Origin: Chromatiaceae bacterium
Lineage (GTDB): Bacteria; Pseudomonadota; Gammaproteobacteria; Chromatiales; Chromatiaceae
DNA: 64,000 nucleotides
Assembly (NCBI GenBank): GCA_016714645.1
Contig: JADKCI010000002.1
Span: forward strand, 620,001-684,000
Direction: 5' to 3'
Both the position numbers and the translations under genes were made by a program. Shown in pieces: positions 34,719 to 44,765 of the stretch. The notes below the pieces were generated by a model. That model made no database searches and was not told where the DNA came from. It saw only the letters and a program-made list of their open reading frames with translations. Position 1 is the first letter of the stretch; every line of letters begins with the position of its first letter.

Positions 34719-36794
34719 ATGAAAAAGACACCTTCCCTGTTCGATTCGAATCTGCTGCAAACCGCGGCACGGGATGCGCTCAAGCGCCTGTCGCCGCGCC
34801 ACCAACTGAAGAACCCGGTGATGTTCGTGGTCTGGCTGGGTAGCCTCCTGACCAGCGGGCTCCTCATCCATGCGCTGGGCGGCCAGGGCGGCGCGCAGGG
34901 TGTGGAAACCCCGGGCTTCATTCTCGCCATCACCCTCTGGCTATGGTTCACGGTGCTGTTCGCTAATTTTGCCGAGGCGCTGGCGGAAGGGCGCGGCAAG
35001 GCGCAGGCGGCGGCACTCAAAGGGCTGAAAAAGACCGTGTTTGCCAAGAAGCAGCTGGAACCAAGGTACGGCAGCCCATGGAATAGGCAACCAGCGGAAG
35101 ACCTGCGCCGTGGTGACGTGGTGCTGGTCGAGGCCGGCGATACCATCCCGGGGGACGGCGAGGTGATCGAGGGTGTCGCTTCGGTGGACGAATCCGCCAT
35201 CACCGGTGAATCGGCCCCGGTCATTCGCGAATCGGGCGGCGATTTCAGCGCCGTCACCGGTGGCACCCGTGTGCTGTCCGACTGGCTGGTGGTACGCATC
35301 AGCGTCAATCCGGGCGAGACCTTCCTCGATCGTATGATCGGCATGGTGGAAGGCGCGAAACGCCAGAAGACGCCGAACGAGATTGCCCTGACCATCCTGC
35401 TGGTGGCGCTGACCCTGACTTTTCTGCTGGCCACGGCGACTTTGCTGCCGTTCTCGATCTACAGTGTGGCAACGGCGGGTAGCGGTACGGTCATCACCAT
35501 CACCGTACTGATCGCGCTGTTGGTCTGTTTGATCCCGACCACCATCGGTGGCCTGCTCTCCGCCATCGGTGTGGCCGGCATGGGCCGCATGCTAGGCAAG
35601 AACGTCATCGCCACCTCCGGCAAGGCGGTCGAGGCGGCTGGCGACGTCGACGTGCTGCTGCTTGACAAGACCGGCACCATTACGCTGGGTAATCGCCAGG
35701 CCACCGCCTTCCTGCCCGCGCCCGGCGTGACCCCGGCGGAACTGGCGGAAGCCGCGCTGCTGGCCTCGCTGGCCGACGAAACCCCTGAAGGCCGCTCCAT
35801 CGTCGTTCTCGCCAAGGAGGCGCTGCATCAGCGCGGCAGAGACATTCATGCCGACGGTGCCAGCTTTGTGCACTTCACCGCGCAGACCCGCATGAGCGGT
35901 ATCGACTGGCAGGGCCGTACCATCCGCAAGGGCGCGGCGGATTCGGTGCGTGGCTACGTCGAGGCTCAGGGAGACACCTGGCCGCGGCCGGTGCAAGAAG
36001 CGGTGGACGACATCGCCCGGCGTGGCTCGACGCCGCTGGCCGTCGTCGATGGCTCACGCGTACTCGGCGCCGTGGAACTGAAGGACATCGTCAAGGGTGG
36101 CATTAAGGAACGCTTCATCGAACTGCGACGCATGGGCATCAAGACCATCATGATCACCGGCGACAACCGCCTCACCGCCGCCGCCATCGCCGCCGAGGCC
36201 GGGGTCGACGACTTCCTCGCCGAGGCGACGCCGGAAGCCAAACTGAAGCTGATCCGCCAGCATCAGGCCGAAGGCCGTCTGGTGGCGATGACTGGCGATG
36301 GCACCAATGACGCCCCGGCGCTGGCCCAGGCCGATGTCGCGGTGGCGATGAACACCGGCACCCAGGCCGCCAAGGAGGCGGGCAATATGGTCGACCTGGA
36401 TTCCAACCCGACAAAGCTGATCGAGATCGTTGAAACCGGCAAACAGATGCTGATGACGCGGGGCTCCCTGACCACCTTCTCCATCGCGAACGATATCGCC
36501 AAATACTTCGCTATCATCCCGGCCGCCTTCGCCACCACCTACCCTGCGCTCGGGGCGCTCAACCTGATGGGCCTGGCCACACCGGCCTCGGCGATCCTGT
36601 CGGCGGTGATCTTCAATGCCCTGATCATCGTCGCCCTGATCCCCCTTGCGCTGAAAGGCGTGGCCTACCGCCCCCTGGGCGCGGCCGCCATCCTCAACCG
36701 CAATCTGCTGGTCTATGGCCTCGGCGGCCTCATCGTGCCCTTCATCGGTATCAAGATCATCGACTTGATCCTGGTTGGGCTGAACCTTGCCTGA
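34719..36794 (+). CDS. kdpB: K+-transporting P-type ATPase subunit B
   Basis: The catalytic P-type ATPase subunit, 691 residues. The phosphorylated Asp is D316 in DKTGTITLG; the actuator TGES motif is in DESAITGESAPV; the hinge GDGTNDAPALAQADVAVAMN lies near residue 526. About seven hydrophobic helices flank these domains. All catalytic motifs are intact. The start ATG follows AAGGAA. Confidence 0.96.
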   Translation: MKKTPSLFDSNLLQTAARDALKRLSPRHQLKNPVMFVVWLGSLLTSGLLIHALGGQGGAQGVETPGFILAITLWLWFTVLFANFAEALAEGRGKAQAAALKGLKKTVFAKKQLEPRYGSPWNRQPAEDLRRGDVVLVEAGDTIPGDGEVIEGVASVDESAITGESAPVIRESGGDFSAVTGGTRVLSDWLVVRISVNPGETFLDRMIGMVEGAKRQKTPNEIALTILLVALTLTFLLATATLLPFSIYSVATAGSGTVITITVLIALLVCLIPTTIGGLLSAIGVAGMGRMLGKNVIATSGKAVEAAGDVDVLLLDKTGTITLGNRQATAFLPAPGVTPAELAEAALLASLADETPEGRSIVVLAKEALHQRGRDIHADGASFVHFTAQTRMSGIDWQGRTIRKGAADSVRGYVEAQGDTWPRPVQEAVDDIARRGSTPLAVVDGSRVLGAVELKDIVKGGIKERFIELRRMGIKTIMITGDNRLTAAAIAAEAGVDDFLAEATPEAKLKLIRQHQAEGRLVAMTGDGTNDAPALAQADVAVAMNTGTQAAKEAGNMVDLDSNPTKLIEIVETGKQMLMTRGSLTTFSIANDIAKYFAIIPAAFATTYPALGALNLMGLATPASAILSAVIFNALIIVALIPLALKGVAYRPLGAAAILNRNLLVYGLGGLIVPFIGIKIIDLILVGLNLA

Positions 36795-36880
36795 TTGACA
36801 ACCAGGCTCTATCGCCAAGCCCGCTGGGCAAAGTGCCGTGTGCCCAGCCTACGGGCCTGAATCACGCCTAAGGAACCCTC

Positions 36881-37462
36881 ATGCTGAAAGAACTGAAACC
36901 CGCCTTCGTCATGCTGTTGGCGATGACCGCGCTCACCGGCATCCTCTACCCCCTGCTGGTCACTGGCATTGCCCAAGCCCTGTTTGCCGACGCCGCCAAT
37001 GGCAGCCTGATCGAGCGCGACGGCAAGGTGGTCGGCTCCCTCTTGATCGGCCAGCACTTCAGCGACCCGAAATACTTCTGGGGTCGCCCCTCCGCCACCG
37101 GCCCGATGCCCTACAACGCCATCGCCTCCAGCGGTTCCAATCAGGGGCCGCTGAATCCGGCGCTGGAAGCTGGGGTGAAGGCCCGTATCGCCGCCCTGAA
37201 GGCCGCCGATCCGAGCCAGACCGCAGCGATCCCGGTGGACTTGGTCACCGCCTCGGGTAGCGGTCTCGACCCGCATATCAGCCCGGCCGCCGCCGCCTGG
37301 CAGGTGCCGCGTATCGCCCGCCTGCGCGGCTTGTCGATGGATGCGGTGCGTAGCCTGGTCGAGCAACACACCCAAGGCCGCCAGTTTGGCGTGTTCGGCG
37401 AGGCCAGGGTCAATGTGCTGCAACTGAATCTGGCGCTGGACCCCGTGGCCGGCAAACCGTAA
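36881..37462 (+). CDS. kdpC: K+-transporting ATPase subunit C
   Basis: A 193-residue subunit with one N-terminal membrane helix (FVMLLAMTALTGILYPLLVTG) and a periplasmic domain. Family motifs are GSLLIGQHFSDPKYFWGRPSA, SSGSNQGPLNP, VTASGSGLDPHISPAAA and the C-terminal FGEARVNVLQLNLALD. It lies 86 bases after kdpB, 18 before kdpD. A diverged copy of its last 25 codons is found at 31603-31677. Confidence 0.95.
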   Translation: MLKELKPAFVMLLAMTALTGILYPLLVTGIAQALFADAANGSLIERDGKVVGSLLIGQHFSDPKYFWGRPSATGPMPYNAIASSGSNQGPLNPALEAGVKARIAALKAADPSQTAAIPVDLVTASGSGLDPHISPAAAAWQVPRIARLRGLSMDAVRSLVEQHTQGRQFGVFGEARVNVLQLNLALDPVAGKP

Positions 37463-37480
37463 CGGAATGACAATCCAGAC

Positions 37481-40212
37481 ATGGCCATAGCTCCCGAACC
37501 CCCCCGGCCCAACCCCGATGCGCTGCTGGCGAAACTGGAGGCCGAGGAAGTTCGCGCAGCGCGCGGCAAGCTGAAGATCTTCTTCGGCGCCAGCCCGGGC
37601 GTCGGCAAGACTTACGCTATGCTGGTGGCAGCAGGGCAGTTGCGGGCGCAGGGGGTGGATGTCGTGGTCGGAGTGGTCGAGACCCACGGCCGCTCGGAGA
37701 CTGCGTCACTCCTGCGGGGGCTGGAAGTGCTCCCGCCGCGGGAAATCTCCTACAAGGGCCATCTGCTTAAGGAGTTCGACCTGGACGAGGCATTGGCGCG
37801 CCAGCCGGGGTTGCTGCTGATGGACGAACTGGCGCATTCCAACGCCGCCGGTTCGCGTCATCCCAAACGCTGGCAGGATGTGGAGGAACTGCTGGCCGCC
37901 GGGATCGACGTCTACACCACCGTCAATGTCCAGCACCTGGAAACCCTCAATGACGTGGTGAGCGGCATCACCGGCATCAAGGTCCGGGAAACGCTGCCGG
38001 ACCGCTTGTTCGACCTGGCGGACGAGGTGGTGCTGGTCGATCTGCCGCTGGACGAATTGTTGCAACGCCTGAAGGAAGGCAAGGTCTACCTGCCCCAACA
38101 GGCGGAACGGGCGATCCAGAATTTTTTTTCCGCAAGGGCAATCTGCTCGCCTTGCGGGAGTTATCCCTGCGCCGCACCGCCGACCGGGTGGACGAGGATG
38201 TGGTGGCTTACCGGCGCGACCAGTCCGTGGCCAGGGTCTGGCCGACACAGAATTCGCTGCTGGTCTGCGTTGGCCCCGAGCCGGGGGGCGAGAAGCTGGT
38301 GCGTAACGGCGCCCGCCTGGCGGCGCAGTTCGATGTGCCCTGGCATGTCATTTATGTGGAAACGCCCAAGCTGCTGCGCCTGCCGGAGGCACGGCGCACG
38401 CGCCTGCTGAGAATCCACAAGCTGGCCGCCGAACTGGGCGCGAAAACCGCCACCCTCCCCGGTGAGGATGCCGCGCGGGTCGCGCTGACTTACGCACGCG
38501 AACACAACCTGGGTAAGATCGTCCTCGGCCGCCGATCCGTGGGCTGGCGCGCCTACCGTTTCCCCTGGCAGCGCCGCTTCAGCACGCGCTTGGGCGCCCT
38601 CGCCCCGGATATCGACCTGATACTGGTGGAACTGGGTGGCGAAGCGCGTGAGGACGCCGCGCAAGCGGTCAAAGCCCCGTTCGCGAATCCCATCGGCAAG
38701 GCTGGTGGCCGCACCGGCTGGCGCCAGTACGGCCTGGCATTGGCCGCCGTCGTCGCGGTGACCCTGCTCGCCACGCCGCTGCACAATATCCTGGAGTTGG
38801 CCAACATCGTCATGTTGTTCCTGCTGGCGGTGCTGTTTGCAGCGTTCAAGCTCGGGCGCGGCCCGGCGCTGCTGACTTCATTCTTGTCGGTGGCGGCGTT
38901 CGATTTCTTCTTCGTCTCGCCGCGGCTTACGTTTGCGGTCCACGATGCCCAGTATCTGGTTACCTTCGCCGTGATGCTGGCGGTCGCCCTGAGTATCGCC
39001 CACCTGACCACCGGCCTGGGCTTTCAGGCGCGTGTGGCGGCAAGTCGCGAGCGGCGCATGCGCGCGCTTTATGAAATGGCGCGGGAGTTATCGAGCGCGC
39101 TGGTGCTGGAGCAGATCGAAGAAATCGGCGACCGCTCTGTCTCCAGCACTCTCGGCGTCCATGCCCATTTGCTGCTGCCTGACGACCAGGGCAAGCTGCC
39201 CGTCAACCTTTCGCGCGGCGAAGTGCTCGACCTGGGCATCGCGCAATGGGCGCTGGATCACGGTCAAGCCGCCGGTTGCGGCACCGATACCCTGCCGGCC
39301 AGCCCGGTTCTTTATGTACCCTTGAAGGCCACCATGCGGGTGCGTGGCATCATGGCCATCGCGCCGCGCCAGGAAGGCGGTTTGCTCAATCCGGAACAAC
39401 AGCGCCTGCTCGATACCTTCGCCGCCCTGATTGGCATCGCGCTGGAACGGGTGCATTACATCGCCGTCGCCCAGGAAGCCCTGGTCAGCATGGAATCGGA
39501 ACGCCTGCGGAATAGTTTGTTGTCCAGTATCTCGCACGATCTGCGCACTCCGCTGACGGCCCTGGTCGGCCTGATCGACGCCATGATGCTGATCGAGCCG
39601 AAACTGTCGCCGCCGCACCTGGAACTCGCCGCCGCCATCCGCGAACAGGCGCTGCGCACCAATGCTCAGGTGAACAAGCTGCTCGACATGGCCCGCCTAC
39701 AGGACAGCAAGGTCATCCTCAGGCGCGAATGGCAACCCCTGGAGGATGCCGTCGGCGCCGCGCTGCAGGCCTGCACTACGCTTCTCGAAGGCTATACCGT
39801 ACGCATCGATTTGCCGGACGACCTGCCCGAGCTGGAGCTGGATGCGGTCCTGATGGAACGGGTGTTCAGCAATCTGCTGGAAAACGCCGCGAAATACACG
39901 CCGCCGGGTAGCGTCATAGAAATCGCCGCCCGCGTCGCCGGGGCGGATATCGAGGTCTCGGTCTGCGATAATGGACCCGGCCTGCCACCTGGCCGCGAGC
40001 AGGTCATCTTCGAGAAATTCGCCCGTGGCCAGGAGGAAAGCCCCATCCTCGGCGTCGGGCTGGGGCTGGCCATCGTACGCGCCATCGTCGTCGCGCATGG
40101 CGGCCGTGTCTGGGCGCGCAACCGAGCCCGGGATCGGCACCCACAAGCTGGGGCCTGCTTCGTATTCACCCTACCAATCGGCAATCCACCGGCTATCCAG
40201 GAATCGGAATGA
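37481..40212 (+). CDS. kdpD: KdpD osmosensitive K+ sensor histidine kinase, frame broken at a T8 run
   Basis: KdpD senses K+ limitation and phosphorylates KdpE. The first part (37481 to about 38130) holds the KdpD N-domain with Walker A GASPGVGKTYAML and LLLMDELAHSN. The remainder, in the -1 frame, continues RKGNLLALRELSLRRTADRVD, a UspA-like domain, four membrane helices (about 38740-39010), and the kinase core: SSISHDLRTPLTALVG (His), ENAAKYTPPG (N box), DNGPGLPPG and GVGLGLAIV (G boxes). The join lies in eight T at 38122-38129. One more T would restore the frame as NFFFRKGN; two fewer would give the consensus NFFRKGN. U-UUU-UUU is also a canonical -1 slippage heptamer. Either a lesion, an error, or slippage. 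Confidence 0.9.
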
Positions 40213-40901
40213 GCGAACCGATCGTGAACCTGGTACTGATCGAAGATGACAAGGAAATCCGCCGCTTCCTGCATAGCGCCCTCGGCGCATCCGGCTTCCA
40301 GGTCTGGCAGGCGGAAACCGCCGAGCGCGGTCTGATCGAGGCTGCCACCCGCCAGCCGGAATTGATCATTCTCGATCTGGGCCTGCCCGACCGGGATGGC
40401 CTCGATGTCATTCGCGATCTGCGCGCCTGGACCCCCATTCCGATCCTGATTCTCTCCGCGCGTGGCGAGGAAACACAGAAAGTGGCAGCCCTGGATGCGG
40501 GCGCCGACGACTATGTGACCAAGCCCTTTGGCGTCCCGGAATTGCTGGCCCGCCTGCGCGCCTTGCTGCGCCGGGTGGTCCGCATCCAGGACGGGGGCAA
40601 AGCCCTGGTCGAGTTCGGCAATCTGCGCATTGACCTGGCCCACCGCACGGTCACGCGGGCCAACCAAGCTGTGCATTTGACGCCGATCGAATACCGCATG
40701 TTGACTGTGCTGCTCACCCATGCCGGCCGCGTGTTGACGCACCGGCAATTGCTCAAGGAGGTCTGGGGACCATCGCACCTGGATCGCATCCATTATCTGC
40801 GCGTCTTCATGGCCGGCCTGCGCCGCAAACTGGAAGACGAACCGGCGCGGCCCCAACACCTGCTCACCGTGTCCGGGGTTGGCTATCGGCTGGAAATATA
40901 A
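40209..40901 (+). CDS. kdpE: KdpE response regulator
   Basis: An OmpR-type regulator of the kdp operon, 230 residues. The receiver has the acidic pair in LIEDDKEIRRFL, the phospho-acceptor Asp in LIILDLGLPDRDG and the Lys in VTKPFGVPELLARL. The C-terminal winged helix includes HLTPIEYRMLTVLLTHAGRV (in part) and HYLRVFMAGLRRKLE. The start overlaps the kdpD stop (ATGA). Intact, so regulation depends on whether kdpD is read through. Confidence 0.94.
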   Translation: MSEPIVNLVLIEDDKEIRRFLHSALGASGFQVWQAETAERGLIEAATRQPELIILDLGLPDRDGLDVIRDLRAWTPIPILILSARGEETQKVAALDAGADDYVTKPFGVPELLARLRALLRRVVRIQDGGKALVEFGNLRIDLAHRTVTRANQAVHLTPIEYRMLTVLLTHAGRVLTHRQLLKEVWGPSHLDRIHYLRVFMAGLRRKLEDEPARPQHLLTVSGVGYRLEI

Positions 40902-40996
40902 CTGCGGCAGAATCCTGCCAAAGTCCTCCCGACGGCCCGCCCCTTTACCACCCCCCCGCAGGGATGTGCCTGACTTAAAGGAAAGGGACTCCTGAT

Positions 40997-41866
40997 TTAA
41001 GGGCGACCCACCGGTGCCAGGCCAAGATCCTGGCACAGTCTGAGCACCGGACCCGCCTGATTCATGCTGTAAAAGTGCAGGCCCGGGGCGCCACCCTCCA
41101 GCAGGCGGCGGCAGAGGCCGAGGACGACCTCGTGACCGAAGGCGCGGATGGCCTCGATGTCGTCGCCCAGGGCCTCCAGGCGTTTGCGGACCCAGCGCGG
41201 GATCTCGGCGCCGCAGGCGTCCGAGAAGCGGGCGAGTTGGGAGAAGTTGGTGATGGGCATAATGCCGGGCTGGATGGGGATCTGAATACCCCGGTCCGCG
41301 CAGCGCTCGACAAAGCCAAAATAGGCGTCGGGGTTGTAGAAATACTGGGTGATGGCGGCGTTGGCGCCGGCCTCGACCTTGCGCTGGAAGTGGGCCAGGT
41401 CCTGATCGGCGTTGGGGGCCTGGGGATGGACCTCCGGGTAGGCCGCGACCTCGATGTAGAAGTGGTCGCCGGTCTCCTGGCGGATGAAGGCCACCAGTTC
41501 GTTGGCATTGCGGAAGTCGCCGGCGGCGCCCAGCCCCATGCCGGAGGGCAGATCGCCGCGCAGGGCCACCAGGTGGCGAATGCCCTGACCTTGGTAACGT
41601 TCCAGGATGTTGCGGATCTCGGCCCGGCTGGAACCGATGCAGGCCAGGTGGGGGGCGGCCGCGATGCCCCTGGCCAGGAGCAGGTCCAGGGTCGCGAAGG
41701 TGCTCTCCCGGGTGGAGCCGCCGGCCCCGTAGGTGACGGAGAAGTACGTCGGCCCCACGGCATTCATCAGGTCGATACTGGCGGCGAGTTTGGTCATCCC
41801 CTCCGGGGTCTTGGGCGGGAACAGCTCGAAGCTGAAAGCGGGTTGGTGGTTACGGGGGGCTGGCAT
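40997..41866 (-). CDS. metF: 5,10-methylenetetrahydrofolate reductase
   Basis: MetF is a flavoprotein that makes 5-methyl-THF for methionine synthesis. The 289 residues start MPAPRNHQPAFSFELFPPKTPEGM, with the catalytic Glu in FELFPPKT, and include SVTYGAGGSTRE, HLACIGSSRAEI, LVALRGDLPSGMG and PGIMPITNFSQL. It is the last gene of the leftward metK-ahcY-metF set, separated from ahcY by 204 bases that contain a hairpin. A 255-base internal segment is duplicated at 32334-32588. Confidence 0.95.
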   Translation of the reverse strand: MPAPRNHQPAFSFELFPPKTPEGMTKLAASIDLMNAVGPTYFSVTYGAGGSTRESTFATLDLLLARGIAAAPHLACIGSSRAEIRNILERYQGQGIRHLVALRGDLPSGMGLGAAGDFRNANELVAFIRQETGDHFYIEVAAYPEVHPQAPNADQDLAHFQRKVEAGANAAITQYFYNPDAYFGFVERCADRGIQIPIQPGIMPITNFSQLARFSDACGAEIPRWVRKRLEALGDDIEAIRAFGHEVVLGLCRRLLEGGAPGLHFYSMNQAGPVLRLCQDLGLAPVGRP

Positions 41867-42028
41867 GGGTGCTCCTGTCAGGCGTGAGAGGGTTGCCTCG
41901 GGGCAGGGGAGAATGAAGGTGTTCCTGGGCCTTGGCTACGGGGGCCGTGGGGCAGGAGATACCCGAGCCCCCATGCCCGCAAAGCCATTGGTGCCCGGAG
42001 TCGGTGGACCCGCCGTTAGCGAGGCGGG

Positions 42029-42060
42029 AGGCGCCAGAACCCCAGTGGGCCCTGGCGCCT
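42029..42060 (-). terminator. Hairpin after ahcY
   Basis: AGGCGCCAG (42029-42037) and CTGGCGCCT (42052-42060) form a perfect 9-bp stem just after the ahcY stop. It may reduce read-through from ahcY into metF. It lacks a T-run. The rest of the 41867-42070 gap shows no second SAH riboswitch. Confidence 0.5.
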
Positions 42061-42070
42061 TGATCAGATC

Positions 42071-43477
42071 TCAATATCGATAGTATTCAGGCTTGTAGGG
42101 GCCTTCCACCGGCACGCCAATGTAGTCGGCCTGGGACTGGCTGAGCTGACTGAGGTGGACGCCGATCTTGCCCAGGTGCAGACGCGCCACCTCCTCGTCC
42201 AGCTTTTTCGGCAGGACATAGACGCCGATCGGGTACTGGTCGCGATGGTTGAAGAGCTCCATCTGGGCCAGGATCTGGTTGGTGAAGCTGTTGGACATGA
42301 CGAAGCTGGGGTGGCCGGTGGCGCAGCCCAGGTTCACCAGCCGGCCCTTGGCGAGCAGAATGATGCGCCGGCCGGTGGGGAAGATGACGTGATCCACCTG
42401 AGGCTTGATCTCGTCCCAGACGTAGCCCTCAATGGAGGCGACGTCGATCTCGTTGTCGAAGTGGCCGATATTGCAGACGATGGCCTGGTCCTTCATGGCC
42501 AGCAGGTGGTCATGGGTGATGATGTCGAGGTTGCCGGTGGCGGTGACAAAGATGTCCGCCAAGGGCGCGGCCTCCTCCATGGTGACCACCTTGTAACCTT
42601 CCATGGCGGCCTGGAGGGCGCAGATGGGGTCGATCTCGGAGACCCAGACCTGAGCGCCCAGCCCGCGCAGGGACTGGCAGCAACCCTTACCGACGTCGCC
42701 GTAGCCGGCGACCATGGCGATCTTGCCGGCGATCATGACATCGGTGGCGCGCTTGATGCCGTCCACCAGGGACTCACGGCAGCCGTAGAGGTTGTCGAAC
42801 TTGGACTTGGTGACCGAGTCGTTGACGTTCATGGCCGGGAAGAGGAGGGTCTCGGCCTTGGCCATCTCGTAGAGGCGATGGACGCCGGTGGTGGTTTCCT
42901 CGGTGACGCCGCGAATCTCGGCGGCGAGCCGGGTCCAGTGCTGGCTGTCGCGCTGGAAGGTCCGGCCGAGGACGCCGAGGATGGCGCGCCATTCCTCGTT
43001 ATCCTGGGCGGTCGGTGCGGGGACGGCGCCGGCCTTCTCGTATTCGACGCCCTTGTGCACCAGCAGGGTAGCGTCGCCGCCATCGTCCAGGATCATGTTG
43101 GGGCCGCCGCCGTCGGGCCAATTGACCACCTGCTCGGTGCACCACCAGTATTCCTCCAGGGTCTCGCCCTTCCAGGCATAGACGGGGACGCCGCCCGCGG
43201 CAATGGCGGCGGCGGCATGGTCCTGGGTGGAAAAGATGTTGCAGGAACACCAGCGCACCTGGGCGCCAAGCGCGACCAGGGTCTCGATGAGGACCGCGGT
43301 CTGGATGGTCATGTGCAGGCTGCCGGTGACCCGGGCGCCCTTGAGGGGCTGGGTGGCCGCGTACTTGTGGCGCAGGGCCATGAGACCGGGCATCTCCGTC
43401 TCGGCGATGGCGATCTCCTTGCGGCCCCAGGCGGCGAGGGCGATGTCGGCAACCTTGTAGTCGGTAAACTCACTCAT
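42071..43477 (-). CDS. ahcY: S-adenosylhomocysteine hydrolase
   Basis: AhcY splits SAH to adenosine and homocysteine. The start ATG 43477 (MSEFTDYKVADIALAAWGRKE) gives 468 residues; a TTG nine bases upstream is less likely, since GGAG sits nine bases before the ATG. NAD-binding GYGDVGKGCCQSLRGLG, catalytic VNDSVTKSKFDNLYGCRESL and the C-terminal YKPEYYRY signature are all present. An SAH riboswitch lies in its leader, so expression should rise with SAH. Confidence 0.96.
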   Translation of the reverse strand: MSEFTDYKVADIALAAWGRKEIAIAETEMPGLMALRHKYAATQPLKGARVTGSLHMTIQTAVLIETLVALGAQVRWCSCNIFSTQDHAAAAIAAGGVPVYAWKGETLEEYWWCTEQVVNWPDGGGPNMILDDGGDATLLVHKGVEYEKAGAVPAPTAQDNEEWRAILGVLGRTFQRDSQHWTRLAAEIRGVTEETTTGVHRLYEMAKAETLLFPAMNVNDSVTKSKFDNLYGCRESLVDGIKRATDVMIAGKIAMVAGYGDVGKGCCQSLRGLGAQVWVSEIDPICALQAAMEGYKVVTMEEAAPLADIFVTATGNLDIITHDHLLAMKDQAIVCNIGHFDNEIDVASIEGYVWDEIKPQVDHVIFPTGRRIILLAKGRLVNLGCATGHPSFVMSNSFTNQILAQMELFNHRDQYPIGVYVLPKKLDEEVARLHLGKIGVHLSQLSQSQADYIGVPVEGPYKPEYYRY

Positions 43478-43503
43478 GCTAGTCAACTCCAGTGATTATC
43501 AGA

Positions 43504-43572
43504 GTGAGCGCCGTTGTCGGGGTTGGCCACTACCGAGCCTGGCCCCTGCTGGGGTCGCAGCGCTCCTCGGCG
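43504..43572 (-). promoter_or_regulatory. SAH riboswitch upstream of ahcY
   Basis: On the minus strand the metK-ahcY gap reads CGCCGAGGAGCGCTGCGACC, a variable hairpin, then CCAGGCTCGG and CAACGGCGCTCAC. These are the hallmark blocks of the SAH (ahcY-motif) riboswitch: CCGAG pairs with CTCGG, and GAGCGC pairs with GCGCTC to close the pseudoknotted core. The class is known to switch on SAH-recycling genes in beta- and gammaproteobacteria. Position, 27 bases before the ahcY ATG, fits translational or termination control of ahcY (and perhaps metF). Confidence 0.9.
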
Positions 43573-43595
43573 TGGGGTGAGGGAAAAATGAGCGC

Positions 43596-44765
43596 CTAAA
43601 GCCCGGCCGCGGCGCGCAGGGCCTCCGCGCGGTCGGTGCGCTCCCAGGTGAACTCCGGCTCCTCGCGCCCGAAGTGCCCATAAGCCGCGGTCTTGAGGTA
43701 GATGGGCCGCACCAGATCCAGCATCTGGACGATGCCGTAGGGGCGCAGGTCGAAGTGCTCGCGCACCAGTTGGGCGATCCGCTCCTCGTCGATCCTGGCG
43801 GTGCCGAAGGTCTCGATGGAGATGGAGGTTGGTTCGGCCACGCCAATGGCGTAGGAGACCTGGATCTCGCAGCGGTCGGCCAGCCCGGCGGCGACGATGT
43901 TCTTGGCCACGTAGCGCCCGGCGTAGGCGGCGGAGCGGTCCACCTTGGACGGGTCCTTGCCGGAGAAGGCGCCGCCGCCGTGACGGGCGGCCCCGCCGTA
44001 GGTATCGACGATGATCTTGCGCCCGGTCAGTCCGCAGTCGCCGACGGGGCCGCCGATGACGAAGGAACCGGTGGGGTTGATGTGAAACCGGGTGCCTTTG
44101 TGGATCCAGTCGGCGGGGATGATGGGCAGGATGATGTTCTCCATCACCGCCTCGCACAGGTGCTTATAGTCCACGTCGGGGTCGTGCTGAGTGGATAGCA
44201 CCACCGCCTCCACCCCGACCACCTGGTTGTCGGCGTAGCGCAGGGTGACCTGGCTCTTGGCATCCGGGCGCAGCCAGGGCAGGACGTGGGTCTTGCGCAT
44301 CTCGGCCTGGCGCTGGACCAGGCGATGGGCATAGGTGATGGCCGCGGGCATGAGGACATCGGTCTCGTTGGTGGCGTAACCGAACATCAGGCCCTGGTCG
44401 CCGGCACCCTGCTCCTCGGGGGCGGAACGGTTCACGCCCTGGGCGATGTCGCTGGACTGTTTGCCGATCAGGGATATGACGGCACAGGTCGAGCCGTCGA
44501 AGCCGACATGGGAGCTGGTGTAGCCGATGTCGCGGACCACCTTGCGCACCACCTCGTCGAGATCGACCCAGGCGTTGGTGGTGATTTCACCGCCGACGAT
44601 CACGGCCCCGGTCTTGATCATGGTCTCGCAGGCGACGCGGGCGTGCTGGGGGTCCGGATCCTGGGTCAGGATGGCATCCAGGATAGCGTCGGAGATCTGA
44701 TCGGCGACCTTGTCGGGATGACCCTCGGAGACGGATTCGGAGGTGAAGATGGTTTCTTTCGACAT
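43596..44765 (-). CDS. metK: S-adenosylmethionine synthetase
   Basis: MetK makes SAM from ATP and methionine. The 389 residues match the family: ETIFTSESVSEGHPDKVADQ with the ATP-binding HPDK, GEITTNAWVDLDEVV, GAGDQGLMFGYA (family hexapeptide), and GGAFSGKDPSKVDRSAAYA. It is the first gene of metK-ahcY-metF and diverges from the thioredoxin-like gene. The 180-base leader (44766-44945) has no SAM-riboswitch signature that I can recognise. Confidence 0.96.
   Translation of the reverse strand: MSKETIFTSESVSEGHPDKVADQISDAILDAILTQDPDPQHARVACETMIKTGAVIVGGEITTNAWVDLDEVVRKVVRDIGYTSSHVGFDGSTCAVISLIGKQSSDIAQGVNRSAPEEQGAGDQGLMFGYATNETDVLMPAAITYAHRLVQRQAEMRKTHVLPWLRPDAKSQVTLRYADNQVVGVEAVVLSTQHDPDVDYKHLCEAVMENIILPIIPADWIHKGTRFHINPTGSFVIGGPVGDCGLTGRKIIVDTYGGAARHGGGAFSGKDPSKVDRSAAYAGRYVAKNIVAAGLADRCEIQVSYAIGVAEPTSISIETFGTARIDEERIAQLVREHFDLRPYGIVQMLDLVRPIYLKTAAYGHFGREEPEFTWERTDRAEALRAAAGL

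Noticed and set aside
41867..42028. Second SAH riboswitch before metF
   Set aside because: The CCGAGGAGCGCTGC and CCAGGCTCGG blocks are absent.
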